Positions 19,680 to 30,545 of a stretch of DNA of 64,000 bases are shown here, in pieces. The notes under the pieces are model-generated. The model was given only the letters and a program-made list of their open reading frames with translations, did not search any database and had not been told where the DNA came from. Origin of the DNA: Mesostigma viride (Eukaryota > Streptophyta > Mesostigmatophyceae > Mesostigmatales > Mesostigmataceae). Each line of letters begins with the position of its first letter. Position 1 is the stretch's first letter. The position numbers were made by a program, and so were the translations under genes. Location: positions 75,001 to 139,000 of the forward strand of contig RPFO01000111.1 of the NCBI GenBank assembly GCA_009746045.1, in the 5' to 3' direction.

Positions 19680-21240
19680 TCAAAACGCCTCCTCCGCTTG
19701 GGGGGAGGTGGCTTGCCCACAGGGTGTGTGCGCCTTAACAATCTTCTTCCACCGCGTCTTGTCCTGCATGGCAGTCCAAAGACGGGAGAGAGAGTGGATG
19801 CGGTGCTCAAACTGGGCTGGGACCACTATACATAGGTCGTCCAGCAACATCTGGATGTAGGTCGTGACAGGTTTCCCTACCCTTTTGGGAATGCCCTCGG
19901 GGCCAGGCCAGGTCAGAATGTGTCGCCCTGGCTGGCCAAGCCGCTGGGGGCCGGCCAGGCCAAGGGCGGTGTCGACCTGGCTGGTGCGAGCAAGGTGTCC
20001 TACAAATGCTATCCTACGCTGCCTAATCTCGTCCGAGATACGAGGCATGCCATGCATGATACAAAGATTCTGATGACGGACGCTCGGAAAAACCTACGTT
20101 AATAAGGACCTGTAGGAGCATCCTGTAAACCGTGCCGTCTAGCCTATAGCTGCCAGTTTGGGTGGGATGGTCCACGCCTCGGCGCCATACGTGAGCACCG
20201 TGAGGACGAGGACCTTGAAGAGCATGTGCTTGCGGTGCTCGCCCAGGCCCTTCGAGCGCCAGTAGGGTTTGAGCGAACGGAGCTTGGCCCAGGCAAGGCC
20301 AATGCGGGTGTCCACGTCGTCGTCGGTGTCAGGAAGCCAGCTCCCTAACAGTTTGAAGCGGTCGCGGAACGGGACCGTCGTCCCGTTGAGCAGGCGCGGC
20401 AGCGGCGGTGGGTTGGAGGCCCCAATCACCAATGATCGCCTCAGTCAGTTTGACACTAATCTCCAACCCCACCGCCCTCGCCTCCAGGCCCAGACAGTCC
20501 AGCCAGGTCTGAATGTGCTCGGGGCTCTCGATGAGGGTGGTGTCATCCGCATAAATCAGGTCAGCAAGGCGGTAACCAGGTCTAACCCCGCCGTGCTCTT
20601 TCACGTTAAGGATGTCCAAGCCTGGCTCGAACCCCTTAAGAGCAGTAAAGCGCGCACGTGCCCGGCGCATGACGTGATCCACGACAATAATGAACAGGTA
20701 TGGGGACAAGACACAACCTTGCCACACCCCGTGGTGAAGGGGGAATGGTGGGGTGGTGCCTTCCGCAGTCCGCACTACTGCCTGTGAGCCCTCATACAGT
20801 CGGCGAATGGCAGCAATAAACGCAGGTGGTACCCGATCCAGAGCTAGGATGGCCCAAAGAGCCTCCCAGAGAACCGTGTCAAAGGCCTAGCCCACCCCCA
20901 CCGTGAGGTGGTGTTTAGACCGCCCCTCGACGGACGTGAAATGTGCTACCATAAGGCGTGGGGTTAGAAACTTAAGCGTACTGAGGCTAGCAACTGCCAA
21001 CGGCGAACGCAAAAGACCAACACCACCTTGGCCTGGCGTCCCACTTCCATGCAGCGAAGTAGAAACGCCAACCGCCTGCAAGGCGGTTAGTGCTCACCGT
21101 GCCAAATGTATGGCACCTGGCGACGGTGCTCCTGCACGCCTAGAATAGATACACGATGGGCAATGCAAAATGCGACAAGCTCCTCTACCCGGCAGCTATG
21201 GTCGTCATCTGCTAGCAATGTGCGGGTGTTGAATTAAAGT
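19680..21240 (-). pseudogene. LINE C ORF2, endonuclease fused to RT by deletion, frameshifted
   Basis: Minus-strand segments: endonuclease fragment (GSGTPGQGGVGLL, KHHLTVGVG) up to about 20890; then directly a reverse transcriptase fragment starting at the AFDTVLW region; then GVWQGCVLSPYLFIIVV, LIYADDTTLIES, LTYGAEAWTIPP; and the C-terminal RRIAFVGHLARTSQVDTA to the stop at 19680. About 1.5 kb present in LINE E (SDHRLV through the RT fingers) is missing at the 20885-20890 junction. Several frameshifts (about 20140, 20430) are also present. Non-functional. Confidence 0.8.
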
Positions 21241-21699
21241 GGCAAGGGCCAAGGATGCCTGCTGGCCCACCAGGGGAGAACGACGATGGATGATGGGGGT
21301 GGATGCGGCGGGGGGTGGAGGTGGGGGAGGAACGGAGGGGGGAGGGGAAGCGGGGGAAATAGTGCTTTTCATCGCATTTATTTTGTCCTGCAAGCGTAGG
21401 ATGCGAGCCTGCCGCTTGCTCGGGGTATTCGGGGTTGGGGCTGATTGCACAACGCCGAGGCGTAGGTAATCTAGCAAACGTTGGGTTTTACGAATCTGAC
21501 AGTTGACAGATGAGGTTGTGGCCCGAGATACCGGCACCACCATGGCTTTCACCCGACCGTCGGTTAGGTCGAGGCATGGTAGTGGAACGGGACTGTTTAG
21601 AGGCTGTCTCCGAAGCCTGTTATAGCCGCGAGCCGACGAGGAAGGTTGTCTATACCTACGGACACCACCGGAGGCAGCACCTTTCCTGCTAGACACCTC

Positions 21700-22890
21700 A
21701 CGAGACTCCTCTAGCTCCGGGGGTGTTAATCTGAACACCTTTAAGCTGCTTCCCATCAAAGAATGCTGCGAAGGAGCCATCCTGAAGCAGACGCAGCTTA
21801 ATGCGCTTACCCGGGGTCTCGAACTGCTTGGTCTCCTGGACGATGGTGCTGTTCCACACCGCGCTCCTCGCCTTCAGTTGAGCCGGCGTGTAGTCCTCGT
21901 CGAGGCTGAAGTCACCGCGCTGGAGCGCAGACGACGTGCTCCCAGCACGAGGCGTTTGTCGTGCATGGAGGCCATGGTGACGACGACCAGGCCCAGAGGG
22001 CCTGGCAGCCGAATGGCACGTTCAATGGCAACACGGTTCTGGAGCTGCAGCTTCCCCAGAAACGCTGGGCCTCGCAGCTCCTCGGCAAGTGAGTGTGCTG
22101 TCTCATGTGCCTCGCCTTTCGGGAAGCTTTTGTTGATTACCATATTGCGTTGGCGTTGCTGCACTGCACTCTGGGTGACCGCAGCGGTAGTTGCAGACTT
22201 GGCCGCCTGTTGAACGATGGTGGTCAGCTGCTTGCCGGTGACATCGGCAAACGTGGTAGTTTTGGCAGGGCCTGCCATGGCCTTCTTCAGCTCCAGCATC
22301 GTCTCCTTCAGGACCGTAATGTCGCCCTGCACGGTCGTAAAAGACTGTGCGAGGTCCTGCAGCACGGTAGTATCGGTCGCGGGGGCTGGCCTGGCGATGG
22401 ACGTCGCCGGCAGCTCGACAAGTTCAGGGCAGCACGAAAAAAGACAGGCAAGCCGACGCGCTGACGCGTATCCCAACCAGACCAGTCATCCGAAGGAGCG
22501 TCCATAACCTGGCCGGTGTAAGGGTCACTGGCGAATCGGGGCGTGGTTGTTGTCGCGGAGCTTCAGCACGCTGGTTACGGCGGCGTCGTTGTAGTCGAGT
22601 AAAGTAGCGATTTCCGCCAGGCTCAAACGCTGGCCTGGCGTGTAGAATGATGAGGGAATGGAGTCCGGCAAGGAGGTTTCAACCGCTATCGGAGTGGCTT
22701 CCGAAGTCGCTGCCGACGTCTTGGTTCGCTTGTTAGCGGCGTTTTTGGCGACTTGAATGTCGTGGGCGTTTTTGTTTGCAGCAATCTGGGCATCAATAGT
22801 TTCGGCGCAGCAAGAGCTGAGGACGATGCGGGGACCTCCATGGCTACTAGGCGGGCACCTAGACGATGGCAGGGGGCGCAGGCGCACTGA
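21700..22890 (-). pseudogene. LINE C ORF1, frameshifted
   Basis: N-terminal part (22887-22525): KRTKTSAATSEATPIAVETS and LSLAEIATLLDYNDAAVTSV. Middle (22476-21874): LFSCCPELVELPA, helical segment VLQDLAQSFTTVQGDITVLK, TTFADVTGKQLTTIV, and ELRGPAFLGKLQLQNRVAIE. The C-terminal region runs into RVKAMVVPVSRATTSSVNC. Order and motifs match the LINE E remnant at 33.4-34.1 kb. Frame breaks near 22500 and 21880. Confidence 0.7.
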
Positions 22891-23084
22891 TCACGTGCGT
22901 GGTGCCGCCATAACGTGCAGAAAAATAGCGATATCTGCTGGGCAGGCCGCTGGCAATAACTTGCGAAATCCGCGGCGATGGCTGCCAAAAATTAGATCAG
23001 CGTGTTTGTCCCTACCAGCCATTAAGAATGTACTCCAGCACGCAAAATGTACTTCGTACCGAAGTTTGTCTTTTTATGCTGAAA

Positions 23085-23870
23085 ATTGTCATGCATGATG
23101 TTTGCAACCAAAATAGACCTCGTACAAAGTTTGGTATCGATCGGACGTCATCTGGGTGACATTTGCTAGCAATAAAGGTACATTTTTGTCATTTTAAATT
23201 AAATTAAATAGTAATAAATAGGAAACAGTACTAAATCACGTCAAACCATCATGGATATTTGCAAGCAACCTAATTACCACTAGAATAGACCATGCACAAA
23301 GTTTGGGGTCAATCTGAACTCAAAATAGTGACGTTTGCTAGCATAAATACTGCATTTTTTGCCATTTTCAAGCATTTTGCTCAGTGTAAGCTACTAAACA
23401 ATATCAAACTACGTCAGAAAGCTATGAAATATTGGAAGCAACCTAAACACCACTAGAATAGACAATGGGCCAAGTTTGGGCTCAGCTTGATGTCAAAATA
23501 GTGACGTTTGCTAGCATAAATGGTGCATTTTTTGCCATTTTCAAGCATTTTGCTCAGTGTAAGCTACTACACAATATCAAACTATGTCAGAAAGCTATGA
23601 AATGTTGGAAGCAACCTAAACACCACTAGATTAGACCATGGGCCAAGTTTGGGCCCAGTTTGATCTCAAAATAGTGACGTTTGCTAGCATAAATGGTGCA
23701 ATTTTTGCCTTTTTCAAGCATTTTGGTAAGTATAGTTGCCTCAAACTATGTCAGAAAACTGTGAATTGTTGTAAATAACCTGTTTGCCACTACATTAGAC
23801 CATCCTCAACTTGTAAGGTCAGGCATAGGTAAAGGTAGTGACATTTGCTAGCACTATATATGAGCAGATT
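23085..23870. repeat. 173-bp AT-rich satellite, about 4.5 copies
   Basis: CACTAGA anchors at 23278, 23451 and 23624 give a 173-bp period; a diverged copy lies upstream near 23105 and another downstream near 23788. Each unit carries TAGTGACGTTTGCTAGCATA and CATTTTTTGCCATTTTCAAG. The copies are substitution-diverged, so the array is not new. Confidence 0.85.
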
Positions 23871-24295
23871 ATGCCTCTTTTCGCATATACACATTAAAAA
23901 TAACAAGACAATATTAAATCATGGCCTTAATACAAGGTGTGCAAATGCAAATCACACCAGATCGGATGACCAATGATGGGTGGCTGCATGCCAACACATC
24001 TACCAGGCTGCAGGGTGAGAGGCCACATCGCTACAAGACAGGAATCCTCGCAATTGCACACCGCTAGTACACTGCATACCCCAAGAGGATTTGGCTACAA
24101 GCCATAAAAGTTTGGCCATGCTAACACATTCTTCATCCAAGCAAAATGCAGCCTCTCCAAACTCAACTCATTGATTTAACTAGGCCAGGCGTGCATGCTC
24201 TACTTGCCGATAACCATGAGTAAACTTGTGTACCACTTCATTCCATGCGCCGGTAGATGGCACCGTCTCATCTACCAGTCATCCCCGGCTCCCAT
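23871..24295. other. Intergenic, no gene seen
   Basis: AT-rich, then mixed composition. No recognisable coding or structural feature. Confidence 0.4.
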
Positions 24296-24450
24296 TCCGC
24301 ATCCTCCTCTCCCTCTCCCTCTCCCTCTTCCTCCTCCCCCTCCCCCTCCCATTCTCCCTCCCCTCTCCCTCCCCCTCTCCCCCTCCTCCCCTCCTCCTCC
24401 CCCTCTTTCTCCCCCTCTTCTCTCCCTCTTCCTCCTCCTCCCCGCCTTCA
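24296..24450. repeat. CCTCCC/CCCTCT polypyrimidine tract
   Basis: About 155 bases of almost pure C/T on the plus strand just beyond the end of the minus-strand gene at 24496. Its long frames in all phases (Pro/Ser/Leu or Gly/Arg/Glu) reflect composition only. Confidence 0.9.
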
Positions 24451-24495
24451 CTGTCACTGTGCACAGCAGGGACGGCATCGTCTATGTGGGTGCCA

Positions 24496-26151
24496 TCACC
24501 TGCGTTCACGGTGCCAGCCTAGCTCCTGTGGAAAGAAGCGAGCGCGGCCAAATGCCTCGACTGGGTGTGGGCAGCCGCACACGAACTGCGTCACCTCCGC
24601 CAGGGCATGATAGTCCTGCCCATCAGCCCACATCGCCTTGATGAGCAGGTGACCTCCCCTTTCCTGAACCTTAGTGACCCAGCCATGGAAGCGCTCCCTC
24701 TTCCTCGCTATCCCCGGAAACAGGGCACACAGGCGCATCCCGATAAGCGCACGTGCTCCATGCTCGGCAAAGTAGGCATTGCAGTCATCCTTTGCTGCTG
24801 CCCTGGCGGCGGTGGCAGTCTTGTAATGCTCAAAGTCAATCTGCGGGTGCTCTTTCAACGCCGCCACCGTGGCAGCTGACAGTTTGCCGGTACTGATCAG
24901 CTCAGGCTGGTGCACCTCTGCCGTACCGCCCACTGTCCAGTGCTGCAGGTGTACATCAGAAATGGGGACCGTCATCCCTGCGCTGCCGCCACCTAATGTC
25001 ACTCTAGAAAACTGGCCCGTCCACGACGGTGCGTAGTAAGGAGAGGCGACAATGCTGTCACGCTCCGTGCGATCGCCTTCCAGATCAAGGACCTTCACCA
25101 GCATGTGTGGTGCCCACGGCATTCCCTGCCCGCAGGTGACGGCTGGCCGCTTAACAACGAGTAGGTCGCTGCGTCGTATGAGGCTTCCATTCACCTTGAA
25201 GGTGTGCCTGCCGGAAATCAGTGTGCGCAAAGCGGGCGTTGCCGTTGATGTGCTCCCTCGCGCAGCGGGCGCACATGCGCGGTTGATCTGCGCTTGAATC
25301 TCGCGGGCAGGGCAAGCGACGTGTGAGATTACTTGTTTTATGGGCAGCCTCAGTGCTCGTGTTGCCCGCGCAACCGACTGGTCGCCTGCAGATCGCAGCG
25401 GTAAGGGTACCGCCTTGTTCGCTTGCAGTTCACGCTTCTCTTTGAGCTTTTGCTCCATGATGTCGAACAGATTCTCGTTGTTGGCACGCACATCCTCCAC
25501 GGACTTTGGCACCTGCTCAATCCATCCGTCCAGCAACTGCTGCTTCTCAGCGGCGACGATGTCAGGAAAAAGGCTGTGAAGGCTAGCGCAGGTACATCTC
25601 CTGGCACCGCCCTCGTCCCATTCAAAAAGCGGCACTAGACCAGGACTTCCTTTGGGGGCCTTGCCACGCTCTATGAGGAGGCACCCATAGACAGGATCTC
25701 CCTGCGGGGTGTACCCAATGGGCGTGACCCCGTCACAAGCCTCGCCATTAGGCCCTGTGGGCTGCCACTTGTTCACCGGTGCATTTACCAACGTCTCCGA
25801 TGCGGCTAGGCGCCAGCGGACATACACGGTCATATCCGGGCCCCAAAACACTTCGAGATCGAACACCTTCGAAGAGCGGTGCCTCTCCCTCTCGGCTTCG
25901 GTTGCTGGCTCATCATCCAAGTCGGCGGTGGCGCCCGCGCCCGCACCCGCGCCGGCGCCTGCGCCCCCACCCCCGCCCGCGCCCGCGCGCGCGCCTTGGG
26001 TGGCGCCCGCGCCCGCACCCGCGCCGGCGCCTGCGCCCCCGCCCCCGCCCCGCCCGGGCCCGCGCCCGCGCCCGCGTCTTGGGTGGCGCCCGCGCCCGCA
26101 CCCGCGCCTTCTCCCCCGCCCCCGCCCCCGCCCGCGCCCCGCCCGCGCCAT
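24496..26151 (-). CDS. Hypothetical RG/GA-rich protein with a Tudor-like C-terminal segment
   Basis: Unrecognised 551-residue frame. Residues about 1-78 are Arg/Gly then Gly/Ala repeats from the GC-rich tract at 25920-26140. The rest has normal composition: KVFDLEVFWGPDMTVYVRWR (about 94-113), a Cys/His-containing stretch (GARRCTCASLHSLFPD), a helical KLKEKRELQANKA, HMLVKVLDLEGDR, and RERFHGWVTKVQERGGHLLI followed by WADGQDYHALAEV. The last block has the F-x-G-x-V...DG...L pattern of Tudor/SGF29-like modules; this is a weak resemblance. An upstream frame from 26249 (MSQRGRKGASTADGRWVKSM) could be the true start if the GC repeat hides an indel or short intron. Lack of stops outside the repeat argues for a real or recently real gene. 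Confidence 0.5.
   Translation of the reverse strand: MARAGRGRGRGRGRRRGCGRGRHPRRGRGRGPGRGGGGGAGAGAGAGAGATQGARAGAGGGGGAGAGAGAGAGATADLDDEPATEAERERHRSSKVFDLEVFWGPDMTVYVRWRLAASETLVNAPVNKWQPTGPNGEACDGVTPIGYTPQGDPVYGCLLIERGKAPKGSPGLVPLFEWDEGGARRCTCASLHSLFPDIVAAEKQQLLDGWIEQVPKSVEDVRANNENLFDIMEQKLKEKRELQANKAVPLPLRSAGDQSVARATRALRLPIKQVISHVACPAREIQAQINRACAPAARGSTSTATPALRTLISGRHTFKVNGSLIRRSDLLVVKRPAVTCGQGMPWAPHMLVKVLDLEGDRTERDSIVASPYYAPSWTGQFSRVTLGGGSAGMTVPISDVHLQHWTVGGTAEVHQPELISTGKLSAATVAALKEHPQIDFEHYKTATAARAAAKDDCNAYFAEHGARALIGMRLCALFPGIARKRERFHGWVTKVQERGGHLLIKAMWADGQDYHALAEVTQFVCGCPHPVEAFGRARFFPQELGWHRERR
25920..26140. repeat. GC-rich CGCCCG/CCCGCG degenerate repeat
   Basis: Near-pure G/C with GCGCCCGCGCCCGCACCCGC occurring twice (about 25934 and about 26006) within a roughly 72-bp duplicated segment. 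It codes for Gly-Ala/Arg-Gly in the minus-strand gene and is a likely place for assembly or slippage errors. Confidence 0.8.
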
Positions 26152-26525
26152 GGGTGTGGCCCGCGGCTGGCTTCTTCGGAAATGCGTCCATCGATTTCAC
26201 CCACCGGCCGTCAGCGGTGGATGCACCCTTTCGGCCACGTTGTGACATCAAGCGCGGCGTCCCCAATAGAACAGTCATGCAATATGAATAATCATTAGTA
26301 TCAACGATGCGTTCATGCAGGCGTGAACTGTGAAATACAACAAGCATGCAACAACGACTCCAGCACACTTAGTAAATACTGCTCATAATATCTGTGGCAC
26401 ATGCAACATGGTTAAAACACACATGGATGACCTGTATGGCTGCACATGAACTGTCCACCTAGAGAAGACTAGAAATTCAGCATGATATCAAGAGCCATCC
26501 ACACAAATATATGTCTTACCGCAGC

Positions 26526-27183
26526 TTAGGGCTTCTTCGGGTTGAGTTGGCGAATCGAGCTTGTTGAGCCCTGCTCGAAGTAATGCTCAAATGCGATGCC
26601 CAGGCCCGCCAGCACATCATCAAATGTGATTAGTTTCACAGGTGGTCCGAAGAGTTCCAAACGTGGTTGCTAATTTTCAGGCAGTGCCTGAAGGCCGCCT
26701 CGAAAGTGAAACGCGAAAGTGAAAAGGGGTCACAAACCCTATGTTCATATCCTTGACTCCCCCGTCGAGAACGAACCGAAAACCAGCGCCATGAACGAAC
26801 TTGTGACGAGTAGATGACGACATCGTGGTTATGGCGTCGTACCCCCCCTGGTGCAGCTGCTGCTTTATCGCCGCCTTCCTGTCCTCTTGCTTCCGCCCGG
26901 GCGAAAACCAGGCGCTTCGCAATGCCTGGAGATGTGATATTCTAATGGGCTTCATGCACTCGTGGCCGCACTTACAGTCGAACGTCTCGTCGGTCACTAG
27001 GCTGCCGGCATGGGTGCTGCCGCTTAGCACTATGGCTGCGAACTTGCGCTTCCCATGGTGTCCCATCACCATGATAGCGAAAGCCAGGAAGCAGATAGCC
27101 ACGATTATGTCCCAGCAAAGCCATAGCACACCTTCCGTTTCGACCGCCATGTCGGCCACTAGTCCGGATAGCTCAATGTGCAC
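26526..27183 (-). pseudogene. Transposase-like N-terminal gene fragment with possible second exon
   Basis: The main frame (27183-26677, 168 residues) starts MHIELSGLVADMAVETEGVL and has a hydrophobic segment (about 25-40, IIVAICFLAFAIMVMG), then C-x-C-x3-C (FDCKCGHEC, residues 70-76) and SHLQALRSAWFSPGRKQEDR. This arrangement resembles the start of some eukaryotic transposon proteins (short Cys motif followed by an R-x2-F helix); that is a tentative reading. A second stop-free segment (26669-26526) follows an AATTAG acceptor and encodes LELFGPPVKLITFDDVLAGL and ends NPKKP-stop. It may be the last exon. The first 25 codons and the upstream region are duplicated in inverted orientation at 27429-27724. 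Confidence 0.35.
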
Positions 27184-27724
27184 CTGACCTTGACACTAAT
27201 CGCACAAACAGCCACAATTTTGCAAGCAAGAAGACATGGCTACCTCGGCATTTCATGAAATGTACTTCGTGAAATGCATTTCGTGAAATGTACTAAGGAA
27301 CGTGATTGGCCGGCGTTCGCTCGCCAAATCTCGCAAAATGTACTAAGGCACGTGATTGGTCCCGCAAAATGTACTAAGGAACGTGATTGGCCGGCGAAGA
27401 TTCTGTAGGGAATTTTAATTGCAGCAAACAGAATCTTCGCCGGCCAATCACGTTCCTTAGTACATTTTGCGGGACCAATCACGTGCCTTAGTACATTTTG
27501 CGAGATTTGGCGAGCGAACGCCGGCCAATCACGTTCCTTAGTACATTTCACGAAATGCATTTCACGAAGTACATTTCATGAAATGCCGAGGTAGCCATGT
27601 CTTCTTGCTTGCAAAATTGTGGCTGTTTGTGCGATTAGTGTCAAGGTCAGGTGCACATTGAGCTATCCGGACTAGTGGCCGACATGGCGGTCGAAACGGA
27701 AGGTGTGCTATGGCTTTGCTGGGA
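27110..27724. repeat. Perfect 296-bp inverted repeat with 23-bp spacer
   Basis: Left arm 27110-27405 and right arm 27429-27724 are reverse complements; I compared the full arms by eye and saw no mismatch. The spacer is 27406-27428. Each arm holds the first 25 codons and the 5' flank of the minus-strand gene above, plus internal repeats of AAATGTACTAAGGAACGTGA. The arms could form a long hairpin in RNA or a cruciform in DNA. Confidence 0.93.
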
Positions 27725-28330
27725 TGATTATCATCGTAGTACATCATATGTATTACAGTACATTTCACGAAGTACATTTCATGGAGGCAGAGGGAAAGTT
27801 CCTGTTCATGGTGAGTCGGGGTTAGCAATCACGGCAATGTCGATACATGTACTTGCAGTATATACAAATGCCATAATGTCCTTAGATGCAGCATGAATGT
27901 CTATTGTTCGGATTTCTTTTATCACGATGCTTAGGATGCCTTCCGACAGAAATCTGCTGCGCTACAGGTCGGGAATACCTGAACTTGATATGCGTGGCCA
28001 GTGGCCATGGCAGCCGGGGTCGGTAAGAATTAACTTCGATAGCCATGAATAATGCGGAAAGTGAACGTTGTCCACCCGCTGCACAGGGAAAATGGCTGCA
28101 CAGGAACGGCCTGACGTGATACTGTCGCAAAGCAGTTCTCATAAGCCGACAATTACACATTCGACTTATGATCGATAATCGGCGCAGGCCTTCGACATTC
28201 AAGCGCGCATCGAAACGTCGTGAGGATTTCGGACATTTAGATGAAGTTGGATTGTTTTCGGCCCTCGTATTTGCCATGATCTTGGCCATCCAATCTTTTT
28301 GCTTCGTGCACAGTTTGCGTTTGCAGTTAA
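27725..28330. other. Intergenic, no gene seen
   Basis: Contains another GTACATTTCACGAAGTACAT copy at about 27758, related to the inverted-repeat arms. No coding feature recognised. Confidence 0.4.
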
Positions 28331-28346
28331 GCGTAGGTACATGACA

Positions 28347-28440
28347 AGCTTGCGTTTGCGTTTGCGTTTGCGTTTGCCTTTGCCTTTGCCTTTGCGTATA
28401 CATTTGCATGTGCGCTTGCGTTGCCGTTTGCTTATGCGTC
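28347..28440. repeat. TTTGCG/TTTGCC hexamer repeat
   Basis: About 15 degenerate hexamers (GCGTTT then GCCTTT). The surrounding 28441-28900 is AT-rich and gene-free, ending with TTATTATTATT runs. Confidence 0.85.
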
Positions 28441-28915
28441 CCAATGTATGTCTGGCTTTGGGCAATTCTATTTCCTTGTCGTTGGGATATGAGTGGGTGC
28501 TGGCGGTGGTGTTACTGTCGGCAGGTAGAGTGGCAGTGGCTTCAACTTCTGTTGCTTTTTCATTGCATTTGCATTTTCATTGGGTCTCTGTAGTTAACAA
28601 CTGCTTTAAATATCTTTGTTAATAGCCGGCTTCAGCTGTAATTTCGATTGCATGTTGCTTTTGAATTGCATTCGCACTGGGCACATGCAGTGGGCATTAG
28701 GCATTGGTAGTGCAATTACACATGCAGTCACACTTGCAATTGCAATGAAGTTGAAATTGAAGCTGCAGCTAAAATTTGCTACGTGCCTACTGGTACAGTC
28801 GCATGTGCAGTCAACTTTGTGCTTGTTTATTATTATTATTTCTTCTTCTTATAATTTCTTATTATTATTATAATTTCTTCTTGCTTTTCGTAATGTGTGG
28901 TGGTTAGAATGGTGA

Positions 28916-29070
28916 TGGCAGGGGCAGGAGCAGGGGCAGGGGCAGGGGCAGGGGCAGGGGCAGGGGCAGGGGCAGGGGCAGGGGCAGGGGCAGGGGCAGG
29001 GGCAGGGGCAGGGGCAGGGGCAGGGGCAGGGGCAGGGGCAGGGGTAGGGGCAGGGGCAGGGGCAGGGGCA
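28916..29070. repeat. (GGGGCA)n hexamer array
   Basis: About 25 copies of GGGGCA with one GGGGTA variant. Every unit supplies a G4 run, so the plus strand has quadruplex potential. Frames through it (Gly-Ala, Ala-Pro) are artefacts. Confidence 0.95.
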
Positions 29071-29340
29071 ATCATGAGTTGCTTTCGGCCTGGCATGTGC
29101 ACCAGAACTGGCATATGTGCTCGCAATGCAGCTTGCTACTCTTGTTCCTTTTGTTTGCCTTTTCTTTTGTTTGGGAACTGTTCGTGCAGGGGGGTGGGAT
29201 GAGGCCGCGAGTCTCTGGGCAGGGGCATTGACGTGGGTAGGTGTGTGTCTGGGCTAAGTCTGCAATTGTCGCTGCTGTGCTGTACTTCTGGCTGTGGCTT
29301 ACGGTGCATTTGTGGCTTGGAGTAGGGGTGAGGCTAGGGT

Positions 29341-30096
29341 GGGCGCAGGCGCGGGCGTGGGCGTGGGCGTGGGCGTGAGCGTGGGCATGGGCGCGGGCGT
29401 GGGCGTGGGCGTGGGCGTGGGCGTGGGCGTGGGCGTGGGCGTGGGCGTGGGCGTGGGCGTGGGCGTGGGCGTGGGCGTGGGCGTGGGCGTGGGCGTGGGC
29501 GTGGGCGTGGGCGTGGGCGTGGGCGTGGCGTGGGCGTGGGCGTGGGCGTGGGCGTGGGCGTGGGCGTGGGCGTGGGCGTGGGCGTGGGCGTGGGCGTGGG
29601 CGTGGGTGTGGGCGTGGGCGTGGGCGTGGGTGTGGGCGTGGGCGTGGGCGTGGGCGTGGGCGTGGGCGTGGGTGTGGGCGTGGGCGTGGGCGTGGGCGTG
29701 GGCGTGGGCGTGGGCGTGGGCGTGGGCGTGGGCGTGGGCGTGGGCGTGGGCGTGGGCGTGGGCGTGGGCGTGGGCGTGGGCGTGGGCGTGGGCGTGGGCG
29801 TGGGCGTGGGCGTGGGCGTGGGCGTGGGCGTGGGCATGGGCGTGGGCGTGGGCGTGGGCGTGGGCGTGCGCGTGCGCGTGGGCGTGGGCGTGGGAGTGGG
29901 CGTTGGAGTGGGCGTGGGCGTGGGCGTGGGCGTGGGCGTGGGCGTGGGCGTGGGCGTGGGCGTGGGCGTGGGCGTGGGCGTGGGCGTGGGCGTGGGCGTG
30001 GGCGTGGGCGTGGGCGTGGGCGTGGGCGTGGGCGTGGGCGTGGGCGTGGGCGTGGGCGTGGGCGTGGGCGTGGGCGTGGGCGTGGGCGTTGGCGTG
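29341..30096. repeat. (GGGCGT)n array, about 750 bp
   Basis: About 125 hexamers with scattered variants (GGGTGT, GGGCAT, GCGCGT, GGAGTG). A one-unit defect near 29527 (GTGGCGTGG) switches frame, so long Gly-Val and Ala-Trp frames appear; these are not genes. Confidence 0.95.
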
Positions 30097-30194
30097 GGTA
30101 GGTGTGTGTCTCAGCTACGTCTGCTATTGTTGCAGCTGCGCTCTACTTCTGGCTGTGGCTTTGGGTATAATTGTGGCTTGGAGTAGGGGTGAGG

Positions 30195-30545
30195 CTAGGG
30201 TGGGCGTGGCGGGGCGTGGGCGTGGGCGTGGGCGTGGGCGTGGGCGTGGGCGTGGGCGTGGGCGTGGGCGTGGGCGTGGGCGTGGGCGTGGGCGTGGGCG
30301 TGGGCGTGGGCGTGGGCGTGGGCGTGGGCGTGGGCGTGGGCGTGGGCGTGGGCGTGGGCGTGGGCGTGGGCGTGGGCGTGGGCGTGGGCGTGGGTGAGAA
30401 TGGGCGGGTGCGGGGGCAGGGGCATGGGCATGGGCGGGGGCGGGCGGGGGGGGGGGCGGGGGCGGGGCGGGGCGGGGGCGGGGCGGGGCGGGGCGGGGGC
30501 GGGGCGGGGCGGGGGCGGGGGCGGGGGCGGGGCGGGCGGGGCGGG
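30195..30545. repeat. Second (GGGCGT)n array followed by GGGGC-rich run
   Basis: About 33 hexamers (30197-30394), then irregular GGGGCGGGGC to 30545. The 29.22-29.35 kb flank (GTGTGTGTCT ... GGAGTAGGGGTGAGGCTAGG) recurs at 30.10-30.20 kb, so the array and about 120 bp of flank were duplicated as a block. A G-run is at about 30646-30655. Confidence 0.92.

Larger units (their letters stand above)
19545..23060 (-). mobile_element. LINE C: internally deleted non-LTR retrotransposon
   Basis: The 3' end in the plus-strand view is at 19545 (TTAAATTAAATTATAACATG) with the CCTCC..GGAGG hairpin. ORF2 remnants run to about 21240, ORF1 from about 21700 to 22890, and a 5' UTR to about 23060. The 5' UTR shares GCCTGCCCAGCAGATATCGC with LINE D and CAGCCATCGCC-type blocks with LINE A. 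It is the same family as LINE E, in opposite orientation. Confidence 0.8.
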
